Source: Alviniconcha marisindica
Taxonomy: Eukaryota > Mollusca > Gastropoda > Provannidae
Direction: 5' to 3'
NCBI GenBank assembly: GCA_018857735.1
Contig: JABMCL010000991.1
Location: 92,501-156,500 of the forward strand
Length of the DNA stretch: 64,000 nucleotides
Below are positions 9,655 to 21,100 of the stretch, in pieces (the stretch's first letter is position 1; every line of letters begins with the position of its first letter). A model generated the notes under the pieces. The model searched no databases, had not been told where the DNA came from, and saw only the letters and a program-made list of their open reading frames with translations. Position numbers and translations under genes: made by a program.

Positions 9655-11345
9655 GGGAGGGGGGGGGGGGGGGGGGGGAAAAGGGGGGGAGGGGGGGGGA
9701 GGGGGGGGGCATGATATTTGTTATTGTAGGCCGGGGAATGATAGTTGTCATTGAGGGGTGGGGCATGATGGCTGTTATTGAGGGATGGGGCGTGATGGCT
9801 GTTATTGAGGGATGGGGCGTGATGGCTGTTATTGAGGGGTGGGGCGTGATGGCTGTTATTGAGGGATGGGGCATGATGGCTGTTATTGAGGGATGGGGCG
9901 TGATAGTTGTTATTGAGGGATGGGGAATGATAGTTGCTTTTGAGGGATGGGGAATGATAGTTGCTTTTGAGGGATGGGGCATGATAGTTGTTAGTGAGGG
10001 ATGGGGCATGATAGTTGTTATTGCAGGGTGGGGCATGATAGCTGTTATTGAGGGATGGAGCATGATAGTTGTCATTGAGGGGTGGGGCATGATGGCTGTT
10101 ATTGAGGGATGTGGTATGATAGGTGTTACTGCAGGGTGGGGCATGATAGTTGTTTTTGAGGGATGGGGCATAATAGTTGTTGAGGTATGGGGAATGATAG
10201 TTCTTATTGCAGGGTGGGGCATGATAGTTGTTATTGAGGGGTGGGGCATGATAGTTGTTATTGCAGGGTGGGGCATGATAGTTGTTATTGCGGGATGGGG
10301 CATGGTAGTTGTCACTGAGGGGAGAGGCATGACAGCTGTTATTGAGGGATGGGGCATGATGGCTCTTATTGAGTGATGGGGCATGATAGTTGTTATTGCA
10401 GGGTCGGGCATGATAGTTGTTACTGAGGGATGGGGCATGATAGCTGTTATTGAGGGGTGGGGCATGATAGCTGTTATTGAGGGATGGGGCATGATAGTTG
10501 TTATTGCAGGGTCGGGCATGATAGTTGTTACTGAGGGATGGGGCATGATAGCTGTTATTGAGGGATGGGGCATGATAGCTGTTATTGAGGGATGGGGCAT
10601 GATAGTTGTTATTGAGGGATGGGGCATGATGGCTGTTATTGAGGGATGGGGCATGATAGTTGTTATTGAGGGATGGAGCATGATGGCTGTTATTGAGGGA
10701 TGGGGCATGCTAGTTGATATTGCAGGGTGGGGCATGATAGTTGTTATTAAGTGATGGGGCATGATAGTTGTTATTGCAGGGTGGTTATTGAGCGATGGGG
10801 CATGATCGTTGTTATTGATGACCTGGGCATGATAGTTGTCACTGAGGGGGACATGATAGTTGTTATTGAGGGGTGAGGCATGATAGTTGTTATTGATGGC
10901 CGGGGCATGATAGTTGTCATCGAGTGATGGGGCATGAAGGCTATCATTGAGGGGTGGGGCATGATAGTTGTCACTGAGGGGTGGGGCATGATGGTTGTTA
11001 TTGAGGGATGGGGCATGATAGTTGTTACTGGGGGATGGGGCATGATGGCTGTTATTGCAGGGTGGGGCATGATAGTTGTTATTGCAGGGTGTGGCATGAT
11101 AGTTATTATTGCGGGGTGGGGCATGATAGTTGTTATTGTGGGGTGGGGCATGATAGTTGTTAGTGGGGGATCGATGGGGCATGATAGTTGTCATTGAGGG
11201 GATGAGGCATGACATGGCTGTTATTGAGGGATGGGGCATGATAGTTGTCATTGAGGGGTGGGGCATGATAGTTATTGAGGGGTGGGGCATGATAGCTGTT
11301 ATTGAGGGATGGGGCATGATAGCTGTTATTGAGGGGTGGGGCACA
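9655..11345. repeat. 27-bp minisatellite (about 60 units) after a poly-G run
   Basis: A G-rich run (9,655-9,712) leads into a 27-bp unit built on GGGGCATGATAGTTGTTATT. Because 27 is a multiple of three, long frames stay open on both strands, including a 586-codon minus frame repeating IMPHPSITT. Repeat structure, not codon use, explains them. The array ends 80 bp before the APOL-like exon 1. Confidence 0.95.
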
Positions 11346-11424
11346 ATAATGGCTGTGTGAGGGAGTGGACCATTCATCAAGCATAACTAACCTAATCTGA
11401 TTGATGTGCCTTCTGTTCTCACAG

Positions 11425-11591
11425 CAACATGTCCTACGGTGCAGGGGGGCCACTGGGTGACCGCGATATTCAAAACCTAGCGGAACAGCTGTTGATGGAC
11501 ATCGACAAAATCATCAAATGCCTCGAAACGACTCACAAGAACAGCAGCATTGCTCGAATTACTGGTTATACTCTTGCCGGAATTGGAACAG
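11425..11591 (+). CDS. Apolipoprotein-L-like protein, copy 2, first coding exon
   Basis: The acceptor TTCTGTTCTCACAG ends at 11,424 and the ATG is at 11,429, so at least one 5'UTR exon must lie upstream. The exon codes for 54 residues and ends in phase 1 at GGAACAG|GTGAGG. Joined to 12,654-13,186 it gives 231 residues. It begins with an amphipathic helical N-terminus (DIQNLAEQLLMDIDKIIKCL), then ARITGYTLAGIGT leading into the hydrophobic hairpin of exon 2. A helical start before a Gly-rich membrane hairpin is the APOL family layout; APOL proteins bind membranes and lipids. The 27-bp array upstream and the splice-site array in the intron flank this exon closely. Confidence 0.75.
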
Positions 11592-12290
11592 GTGAGGGTC
11601 ACAGGTCACACACTCTCCGCAACAGGTTACACACTCTTTGGAAAAGGTGAGGGTCACAGGTCACTCTCTGGAAAAGGTGAGGGTCACAGGCCACTCTCTG
11701 GAAAAGGTGAGGGTCACAGGTCACTCTCTGGAAAAGGTGAGGGTCACAGGCCACTCTCTGGAAAAGGTGAGGGTCACAGGTCACTCTCTGGAAAAGGTGA
11801 GGGTCACAGGTCACTCTCTGGAAAAGGTGAGGGTCACAGGCCACTCTCTGGAAAAGGTGAGGGTCACAGGCCACTCTTTGGAAAAGGTGAGGGTCACAGG
11901 TCACTTTCTCGAAAAGGTGAGGGTCACAGGTCACTCTCTGGAAAAGGTGAGGGTCACATGTCTCTCGCTGGACCAGCTGAGGGAAACAGGTCACTTACTG
12001 AAACAGGTTAAGGTCACAGGAACAAGTGAGGGTCACAGATCATTCTCTGGAACAGGTGAGGGTCACAGGAACAGGTGAGGGTCACAGGTCACTCACTGAA
12101 ACAGGTGAGGGTCACAGGAACAGGTGAGGGTCACAGGTCATTCACAGGAACAGGTGAGGGTCACATGTCACTCACTGTAACAGGTGAGGGTCACACAAAC
12201 AGGTGAAGGTCACAGGTCTCTCACAGGAACAGGTGATGGTCACAGGTCACTCACTGGAACAGGTGGGGGTCACAGGTCTCCCACGAGCTA
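11592..12290 (+). repeat. 5'-splice-site minisatellite in APOL-like intron
   Basis: The intron opens with about eleven near-perfect 30-bp units, each containing GGAAAAGGTGAGGGTCACAG, then seven or more looser copies with AACAGGTGAGGGTCACAGG. The founder is the authentic donor GGAACAG|GTGAGGGTC at 11,585-11,600. Each unit therefore repeats a consensus-like donor. In the exon frame, reading into the array meets TGA at 11,648-11,650. Confidence 0.95.
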
Positions 12291-12432
12291 AGCAATCAAC
12301 TGCCATTGCTAAAAACTGAAGAAAAAGGAAGCCTGCAGTCTGTTCCAACGTTATAATAATCGTGTGGACATAATTACAAGTTTGTGCTTTTGTCGCAAGA
12401 AAGCCACTGGAACCGAGCGTCAGCATACATAA

Positions 12433-12575
12433 TTACTGATTATGTGGTGATAATTACTAATGATGTAGAGACAATTAGTCATTACGTGGTGATAATTACT
12501 AATGATGTAGAGCCAATTAGTCATTACGTGGTGATAATTACTAATGATGTAGAGACAATTGGTCATTACGTGCAA
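12433..12575 (+). repeat. 51-bp tandem repeat, three units
   Basis: Three copies of a unit containing GTGGTGATAATTACTAATGA and GTAGAGACAATTAGTCATTAC lie in the APOL-like intron, about 80 bp before the acceptor of exon 2. Confidence 0.85.
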
Positions 12576-12653
12576 CATAATGTCTTTTGACGCTAGTAAG
12601 CTGCTACAGAAGTGTTTGTTGGTCGCCGACAACTCTTTCGTTCTCTGTTTCAG

Positions 12654-13186
12654 CGATAGGTGCGCTTGCAGCTGGCGTAGTGATCGTTCCGGCAGGAGTC
12701 GTGGCTGCAGTTGGTACGGGGCTCATTTTCACGGGAACAGCGACTTCACTGGGGGCCTCACTCTTCGAGGGCATCAACGAACGCAGAAAGCTAAAGACTA
12801 TACAGAAACAGATGGAAATGCTGAAGGAACATATCCCAGCGTATGTGCTGTACTCCGACATGATTGATGCCTGGTTCATGTCTGGCGGAATGATGAGCAA
12901 AGTCACTGGCGACGGTAAAGGCATATTTACGGCATATAAAGAGGTGTCTGCGATGTTGTCTGCATTACTCGGTTCAAAAGCCTCGGCAGAATGCCTTAAA
13001 GTTAATAAAACTCTGCTGATTACAAATGTTGGCGCCTCTCTCATGATCCTTCACAGACTTTTCACTGAAGGGAAAAGTTTATATCAGGGCCAACCAACCG
13101 AAGTGATCAAACTCCTCAGAGTGCTGAAAAGTGAGCTGGAGCATATCGCTCGGGGTTGCCGCTACCGAGACGCAAAGGCTTCGTGA
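12654..13186 (+). CDS. Apolipoprotein-L-like protein, copy 2, second (last) coding exon
   Basis: The acceptor TCTCTGTTTCAG ends at 12,653. Two bases complete the split codon, then 177 codons run to TGA. The hydrophobic Gly/Ala hairpin (IGALAAGVVIVPAGVV, then GTGLIFTGTATSLGASLFEG) is followed by a basic coiled region (INERRKLKTIQKQMEMLKEH), YVLYSDM, a second hydrophobic stretch (ITNVGASLMILHRLF) and a C-terminal helix with TEVIKLLRVLKSELEHIARG. These blocks align with copy 1 (220-734) over the whole length, so both are real paralogues. No signal peptide is evident; cytosolic or organelle-membrane association is likely but inferred. Confidence 0.8.
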
Positions 13187-13860
13187 ATGAGCCGATCACA
13201 CGAGGCTTTTGATGAGACTTTTGTGCAGGCACAACTGTGACTTCCCTCGATAACTTCGCTGACAGTGACAGTCCTTCTTCATTCTTTTTTTTTTTTGTAG
13301 TAGAACTTGGAGAAAACAAATTCTAACCCGGCTTTGTCCCTAACGGAGCAAAAGCAGTACCCACCACCCGCTCACCCCGGCCCCTCCACACACACACACA
13401 CACACACGCACGCAAGCACACACACACACACACACACACACGCACGCACACACACACTGAAAAACACACACACAACTACCCTACCCCCACATTAAGCAGG
13501 ATTTCGTTTAAATACGCCCCATAAAATGTTCGGTTCTTTCATTTGCTCTGACCGACCTTGACCCCGTGCGATGGGACCTGCTGACACAGACCAAGCCGCC
13601 GGCCAAACGGCGTCAAAGACGCCACGGTATTTGTCGGACCCGGCAGCTACGACACCACCCTCCGAGCATCGCTTTCTGGCACCTTCCTCCCAAGGAAGGA
13701 TGTCGTAAACCAGTGCTTGGAGTTTGCTGCGACACTTCACTCATGCAGTGTAGGCTACACTAACGCTATCCGGGCCCATTCTCCAAAGCATCGCCACTCG
13801 CAAAACTCGTTTTCTAAATTTGTATAAAATCAACAGCCAAAGTATATCTTTCATTTTAAA
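13187..13860 (+). other. 3' flank of APOL-like copy 2
   Basis: Probably includes the 3'UTR; no AATAAA is seen close to the stop. It contains a CA/CG microsatellite (13,385-13,480) and the blocks shared with 3,060-3,460. GGAAGGATGTCGTAAACCAG at 13,694 is also found near 2,945. Confidence 0.5.
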
Positions 13861-14997
13861 CTGTCAAATTTTGTTTGTTTGTTCTGGCAGCGGTCCATGG
13901 CATCATGGTCTTCCGGGTTGGTGCCTGCGATTCCCTTTCCCCCATGTAATACCAATAGGCCACCTCACCTCTGTGGACATTAAGCAAAACTGTTCCCTCC
14001 CCGCCCCCTCTGATTAAAAAACGAAACAAAAAAAACAAAAAACTCCTACACATAATTTAAAGTAACTGACCAATAGGACTACTGATCAGGTGATAAGCCA
14101 AAGAAAGAATACTGACAAATTATTTTCTAACAAAAGATTTTGTGGAGCGAGGCAGAGAATTGCTGGAGTTAACATTTGTGTTTGTCGTCAAATCAGTATT
14201 ATCAAAACAAAAGTGATAGATTTTTGTCTTGTGGTTAAAGGCTGGAAGCTGGTCATCCAGGCAAAATCTACCTTGCTAACTTTTATATCTGTATATATAT
14301 ATATACTGTGAAGTGTTAAAAAACAACAACACCTTTACATTAGAGGTTTTGTGTGAATTTGACTGAGATGGGTTATGTGAATAAGAAAGTGTGTGTGTGT
14401 GGGGGGGTGCGCGTGTGTACATGATTGGTTATGTGATGAAGTGTGTGTGTGTGTATGTGTGTGTGTACATGTATGCACATACATGAATTTCTATGTATTT
14501 CCCTCTGCAGTTCAAGATTCAAGATGACTTTATTATCTCATCAGCGTAATTGAATATGGTGTGGTATTTTTAATATTATGTATTTTTAATACTATTTTTC
14601 ACATGAATTTTGTTTAGAGTAAATCAAAACAGCAACACCCAATTGTGTATAACATTTTTGGATTTCTTGAAACCTTTCTCAGTACAACTGGGTGCCACAA
14701 ATACATAATTATGTAAATACATGCGTAATCAAATGTAATGCTTTATAATAATTTGGAGCTTTCATTTTTGTTCAGATGTGGAGCATGAATCCACTTTATT
14801 CCATATGTATATAGTGAATTGCATTATAATCAGTGCTAAAACATGATCAGATTTGTTTTGAAGCTTTTAGGGTTTTCAAAAATAAAAACTTTGGGCTTAC
14901 GAGGTTGGTTGTTTGTTTTGTTCTGTTCACTTTGATGGTTTGAGCAACAGAAAGTCAAATACAATACACACATACAAACAAAATGATGATGCAGTGA
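13861..14997. other. AT-rich stretch without a recognised gene
   Basis: Nothing convincing on either strand. There is a short TA microsatellite (14,294-14,306), GT-rich patches (14,390-14,470) and two AATAAA signals on the minus strand (near 14,530 and 14,795). Those could serve a very long DDX11 3'UTR or belong to old repeats. Confidence 0.5.
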
Positions 14998-15157
14998 TGC
15001 TTAATGTCCTCAGATGTCGGTTGACATATTAGGGACAAGCTGTGACCAATGGCGAAGCACGGTTCAATATAGCTTTACGTCCACGGAAACCAGAAGTCTC
15101 GTTAGGACGGACAGCCCAGGACGGCCACCTCGACTCTCACACAGCTCCTGAACTATG
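14998..15157 (-). repeat. Element E copy
   Basis: Reverse-strand copy of the 878-1,038 repeat, from CAGGAGCTGTGTGAGAGTC to the ACATTAAGCATCACTGC end. Confidence 0.75.
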
Positions 15158-15324
15158 ACAAAGAAAATGGGAAATTACATCTTTGTACACATTGTATTTG
15201 TACCACATTTTGCTGGTACAATTATTAAAATGTTGAGGCAGCATACATGAATACTGAGCAAACTTTAATTAAAGAATATCCGAACCACAGAAGAAGAGCA
15301 TCAGACTCAAGTGTGCTCAAAATG

Positions 15325-15537
15325 TACTCAAAATTGACGGTTTAGATCAGAACAAATAGTGTGAAATCTGATTGTAAAATGGAAAAAAAACAGTTCCGTG
15401 TGTTCATGCATTTGGGAGACAGGGGAGGTACCTCCCCTGTCTCCCAAATGCATCAACAAACGGACCTGTTTTTCTTCTTTTTTGCCATTTTACAATCAGA
15501 TTTCACACTATTTGTTCTGATCTAAACTGTCAATTTT
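15325..15537. repeat. Large imperfect palindrome with perfect 46-bp core
   Basis: Arms of about 100 bp (AAATTGACGGTTTAGATCAG on the left, its inverse on the right) meet at a perfect palindrome centred on GGTACC near 15,430. Half of the core is ATTTGGGAGACAGGGGAGG. The single strand would form a long hairpin. A foldback element is the simplest reading. Confidence 0.85.
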
Positions 15538-15790
15538 TTTACTAACAGAAATAGATTATGGGAAAGTATGTCATAATTATGTCTGCATGATGTGAAGTGG
15601 GTGGGTGGGTGGGTGGGGGGGGGGGAAGGAGAAAAAAAGAAGAAGAGTAAGTAACTAGGTGATTTCACAGTATTTGTTCTGATCTAAACCGTCAATTTTG
15701 CTTTTACTAACAGAAATAGACTATGAGAAAGTATGTCATAATTATGTCTGCATGACGTGAGGGGGGGGGGGGGGGGTGGGGGGGAGGCAG
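15500..15790 (+). repeat. Tandem copy of the palindrome right arm
   Basis: ATTTGTTCTGATCTAAAC through GTATGTCATAATTATGTCTG is repeated at about 15,505-15,600 and 15,670-15,760, each followed by a poly-G-rich tract. The block AGAAGAAGAGTAAGTAACTA is also duplicated. Confidence 0.75.
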
Positions 15791-16149
15791 GGGAAAAAGA
15801 AGAAGAGTAAGTAACTAGGTGTTTTACACCCAGTCAACCAGTACAGTTATGTCAGGGCGATACACATTTTGTCAGCACACAATAATCGTTAAAAATACGT
15901 ACATGCAAAAACGGGTATACGTTCAGATTTTTAAAAACATACTGAAAAAAGAGGGGAGAAATTGACCAACCATGGCGAATATTTTTTCTAAATGTTTGTG
16001 TTGTTCTAATCATTTATCATTCTCAAGGGAAACGCGGCACAGCTTCCAAAATAAAACCACCTGCAAGAGTTAAAGGGGAATCGCAGCAAAACGTAGAGAA
16101 CGTCCACATTATGTCCACCCGTGGGCTTCGCTTGATTTTTCTATCCTTA

Positions 16150-16597
16150 TTTGTTGTTGTTGTTGATCGCTTTTACATAGCGCTTTTCTCAGCTCTCGAG
16201 CAGACTCACTGCATTCTGCACGAGTGAATAGCTTTTTATAGCGCACTTTTGACTATCCACTGAAGTGGTGTACACGTGAAACTGCTGCCATCTCGGTGCG
16301 TTCTGTGTACAGTGTACAAACATGCACCATGTCATGTCATGCAAAGCCACATACATAAGGTGTATGCATATTTAGCTGTAACCTACCACCCGCACTTTTG
16401 GCAGAATGACCGGGGTCTTTTACATCAATGTAACATGCTGCTGCGTTAACACTGGGGGTGGAACGGATACCGAAATAAGAGTCAGCACAGAAAGATGACC
16501 CTGCAGAAGAAAATTTGCCCGCCACTCCTGCAGAGATTCCAACCCGTGATCTTTCAATCATGAGTCCGGCGCTCTAACCACTGAGCTATCCCTGCTC
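16150..16597 (-). mobile_element. SINE-B, full-length tRNA-derived copy
   Basis: On the minus strand a tRNA-like head (AGGGATAGCTCAGTGGTTAG, then a degenerate B box GGGTTGGAATC) begins at 16,597. A conserved body with GGTCATTCTGCCAAAAGTGC follows, ending in the AGCGCTATG-type 3' part. Other copies: 25,448-25,881, 53,313-53,772, and fragments at 41,540-42,145 and 57,672-57,738. Confidence 0.85.
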
Positions 16598-16852
16598 CCA
16601 GGGATGTATTTTTTCACCTCCATTTTGAGCTCATCAGGGTGCAGTCATGTTAGTTCTCTCTTTACCCATGGAAAGCAGAAAAGGTTGCATGACTAGTGAC
16701 ATAGAGTGAAGAGAAAAGGTTTCCTCCTACCTAGAAATGCAGATATGACGAGAAACAAAGACTACGACCCAAGAACTTCAAACAAGAAGAAAAGAGTTGG
16801 GGCAGTGCAGTCAAAATTTTCCCCCCAAAAAACACCAATGTGCCAGCAAACA
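16598..16852. other. Unique sequence left of the 25-bp array
   Basis: No gene or repeat recognised. An open frame on the plus strand runs into the array and is not supported. Confidence 0.5.
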
Positions 16853-18065
16853 ACATCAGAGTGTCTGGACACAAACAACATCAGTGTGTCTAGATACAAA
16901 CATCAGAGTCTAGACACAAACAACATCAGAGTGTCTAGAGACAAACAACGTGAGAGTGTCTAGATACAAACATCAGTGTCTGGACACAAACAACATCAGT
17001 GTGTCTAGACACAAACAACATCAGAGTGTCTGGACACAGACAACATCAGAGTGGACACAAACAACATCAGAGTGTCTGGACACAAACATCAGAGTGTCTA
17101 GATACAAACAACATCAGAGTGTCTGGACACAAACAACATCAGAATGTCTGGACACAAACAACATCAGAGTGTCTGGACACAAACATCAGAGTGTCTGGAC
17201 ACAAACAACATCAGAGTGTCTAGACACAAACATCAGAGTGTCTAGACACAAACAACATCAGTGTCTGGACACAGACAACATCAGAGTGTCTGGACACAAA
17301 CAACATCAGTGTCTAGACACAAACAACATCAGTGTCTGGACACAAACAACATCAGAGTGTCTGGACACAGACAACATCAGAGTGTCTGGACACAAACAAC
17401 ATCAGAGTGTCTGGACACAAACAACATCAGAGTGTCTGGACACAAACAACATCAGAGTGTTTGGACACAGACAACATCAGAGTGTCTAGACACAAACAAC
17501 ATCAGAGTGTCTGGACACAAACAACATCAGAGTGTCTAGACACAACATCAGAGTGTCTAGACACAGACAACATCAGAGTGTGTCTGGACACAGACAACAT
17601 CAGAGTGTCTGGACACAAACAACATCAGAGTGTCTAGACACAAACAACATCAGAGTGTCTGGACACAAACAACATCAGAGTGTCTGGACATAGACAACAG
17701 AGTGTCTGGACACAAACAACATCAGAGTGTCTGGACACAGACAACATCAGAGTGTCTGGACACAAACAACATCAGAGTGTCTGGACACAAACAACATCAG
17801 AGTGTCTGGACACAAACATCAGAGTGTCTGGACACAGACAACATCAGAGTGTCTGGACACAAACAACATCAGAGTGTCTGGACACAAACAACATCTGAGA
17901 GTCTGGAGTTACAGACGATCATCTCAGTTGATCTGTCACCTTTTCTTTCATCTTTCTTCAACATGCAAATCATGACTTGGACACAAACGCCATCACAAAG
18001 AACACTAGAATGGACACAAAGAACACTAGAGTGTCTGGACACAAAGAACACTAGAGTGTCTGGAG
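16853..18065. repeat. 25-bp minisatellite (about 42 units) in DDX11 3'UTR region
   Basis: The unit is built on GGACACAAACAACATCAGAG plus TGTCT, with variants lacking one CAA block. The main array ends at about 17,895; divergent units persist at 17,975-18,065, only about 20 bp beyond the DDX11 stop at 18,083. On the transcript strand it reads AGACACTCTGATGTTGTTTG. It very probably lies in, or directly after, the DDX11 3'UTR. Confidence 0.95.
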
Positions 18066-18082
18066 TTGTAGATGAGCCTCTG

Positions 18083-18118
18083 TCAGCTCTTCCTGCCCTC
18101 TTTCTTCCCACCAAAGAA
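18083..18118 (-). CDS. DDX11: DDX11 last coding exon
   Basis: After acceptor TTTTGTTTCAG the frame continues [11 protein letters not shown] and a TGA stop. It follows the phase-0 donor of the previous exon at AAVSK. The short basic end matches the style of the human C-terminus. Reading through the previous donor instead would add an unrelated tail, so the spliced form is preferred. Confidence 0.75.
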   Translation of the reverse strand, partial: FFGGKKEGRKS

Positions 18119-21100
18119 CTGAAACAAAAGTAAAACAAATAAGTACAGGATGCATTCAAAGAGACAAACACTTCCAAATAAAAGACTAAAAGTAAACAGA
18201 GAAGACTGAACAGACAGAGTAAGTAAGCAATTGTTTCTGAATGCCTAGTCACCTCTGTGCATTGGGCAAACACACACACATATGCACACACACACATACA
18301 TGTGCACAGACACACACACACACTCATACACGCACACACACACACAAACAAAAAATGCCCAGGAATCGAATTTAAAAACAGCACGCACTCTCACACACAC
18401 ATACACATACATACATGCACACACACACATGCACATACACAAACAAAACACACCCAGGAACTGAATTTAAAAACAGTACATTTAAAAATCTCTTTTCCTC
18501 AGAGCAGAGCTGACTGATAGTGATACACTCTGTAGATAAACTAGGCACTGAAGTTGTGATCCAAACACATGAAAAGTTCAAAAGAATCCTATTTCTTAGC
18601 ACAAAACACAACATGAAAATCTTCAGGGTAATCCCCTTTATCAAGCTACAAAACAGCACTTGAACGACAGCTAAACGGTGAAAAGTGATTAAAAATCAGA
18701 TGGAGAGCTAAGACATTTATCTGTTTTTGATTCAGCTATGCTGTTTTCGTGTCAAACATAAAACTAAAAAATGAGAATGAAAACAACAACGCTCAACCAA
18801 ACATACAAAAGTGTCTCAGCTCTCCATCTGATTTTTCATCGTTTTGAAAACAACATAGCTCAATCAAAAACAGATAAGTGTCTTAGCTCATTTTCATTAT
18901 TTTTCACCGCATAACTGTTAACTGTTGTTTTGTAGCTTGAAAAAGAAGGGGATTACCCTGAAAATGTGCATGCTGTGTTTTGTCCTAATAAATTTGTGTT
19001 TTGTCCTGATAAAGTGTTCTTTTGAACCTTTTACGTGTTTGGGTCTTGTTTTAGAATGCTAGTAGTCATTCTTGTTTCAGGTTTTTTAATTATTTTTTTT
19101 ACGTACACAAACATGAGAGACAATTTTTCTTTTCTTTTTTCAAAATTCCCTTCAATATTACCCCTGTTAAAAGAGCACACAAGGCTAGGACATGCTGGTA
19201 TTGTCGACCATTCCACCTAATTTATCGATACCAGATTAAAGAAAAATATAAGGCGTGAAAGCGAAATAAAAACTGACAGGTGACAGCGAGCCTCCCTTCC
19301 AACCCTTGTTTCAGATTACTGACGTCACGAATTGCTGTGAAATTTTTGTTCTCCTGCAGCAGAGTGTAGGCCACAGACATGAAAGCAAAATAAAAACTGA
19401 CAAGTGGCAGCGAGCCTCCTTTCCAACCCAAGCTACCTTGGAGACTGCAGCCAGGGCGGGAGGGAACTTGTCAAGCATGCTGAGCTGGCGAGAGATCCAG
19501 GCAGGCAGTTTGCAGGTGACGCTGGGCCGAGCGTAGCGCTGATCTGCCAGCACAATGACAGCGTAGTCTTCACGGTGACGGATTGCTCGACCTGCAGGAA
19601 AAAAACCAGGCTGGTGAGTACAGAGCGTAGGCCCAGACAGCATATCTGTTTGACACTCTTTATCCATAGCATCATTTAAATCCATAGCATCATTTAAATC
19701 ATTTAAATCTGCCCCATTTAAATCCCCTTTAAACACTGAACAGAGTGCTGTATGGCATTGTGTGTGTGAGCGTGTGCATGTGGTTGTGTGCCTTGCTGTG
19801 TGTGTGGGGGTGGGGGGGGGGGGGGGGGTCTTGTTCTGTGTGTGAGTGTGCATGCATGTGTGAGTGCACACGCATGTGTGTGCGTGAGTGTGTGCATGCA
19901 TGCATGCATGTTGGAAAGAAACTGACAAGAAAGACGTTGAATGAAGTCTTGTAGTGTACTTAGGGTTTCACTGTTCTCTTGGTGCTGTGTATCTCTGTCT
20001 ACCTACTCTTTCTGTATTGCGCGCTTCAGGCTCACATTAGGTGTAAGCACCTTATAAACACCCTCTTACATTATATATCTGTGCATAGAACACGCAAAGG
20101 GACTTCTCACCTTTAACCTTTCTTCTTCTTCTTCCTTTAGGAGTAACCACTTTCATCCTTTCACTTATCATGCTATTGTTATTCAATATTTGTGTGCGTC
20201 TATGCCCCTGGAAATTAGGCCTTCACTTGTCGAAAGGAAGATGCAGGCTCTTTAAAATGCGCAACAATTTTAGTCTCAGCTTTGTAGAAAAAGGCGAGAC
20301 AGGCATTGATGCAGAAGTGCTGATTAAGAACTGAAAAATTCCTTTCATTCTGTTTCGAATGAGAGTCAAACCTTGGCCGCTGGATTTAGAGTCCAGCGAG
20401 TTAGCCAGCTGGCCACAAGCACTCATCTCCTTGGGAATGTGGGGAAAATGGGTTCGGTATACCGTACTTACCATTTAAAAAAAATACTATGACAGGGTTC
20501 GTACAGAAAAATCCTTTAAAAATTCACAACCTTTTCACAAAAAAGCAACATGAAGGTATGCAACTCTTCCACACATCTGGTAAGGGGGTGCAATCCCATT
20601 TTCCCCAAAACTTTCAAAGACCTTCAAAGACCATGAGAACCCTGTATGACCACAAGCAAATGCAAACAACAACAAAAAATGCAACAAAACAAAAGAATTC
20701 ACATCCTCTTTGTCGAGGAAGGAGGACTATTTTCTAAACAAACGAAGCATGGTCTGAAACGGAACGAGGCCCAGAGTGCTCGTGCAGAATCAACACACAA
20801 GGGAGGAGTTACTTAGTGCTCGAAAGATGTTACAAAAACACAACAAAGACCAATGTCACACAAACACAACAACAAAGACCCGAGTCCTCTTCCGAGTTAC
20901 CGTAGGTGACTCAGGTCTTTGTAGTTGTGTCTGCGTGACATCTTTCTAAATGAAGCATGTGCACATCCTTTAAATGTGATGCTTGCAGTCCTTCGATTTC
21001 TTGAACAAATGAGCTTGACACCAAGATGAAGGCCAGGTTTGGGCCGTGTTAATATAAGCAATCTTGCTTGTTGGACAGCCAAACTGCTCTGTTGTTAACG

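Noticed and set aside
9620..11380. 586-codon minus-strand open frame
   Set aside because: Made entirely of a 27-bp repeat; the frame stays open because 27 is a multiple of three. No gene signals.
17000..17640. Several 70-180-codon plus frames with SGHKQHQSVW-like repeats
   Set aside because: Frames through the 25-bp array shift with each reading frame; no codon bias or start context.
19311..19436. Read-through extension of DDX11 exon 18
   Set aside because: A good donor (AAG|GTAGCT) and a phase-matched terminal exon at 18,118 fit the family better than the unrelated read-through tail.
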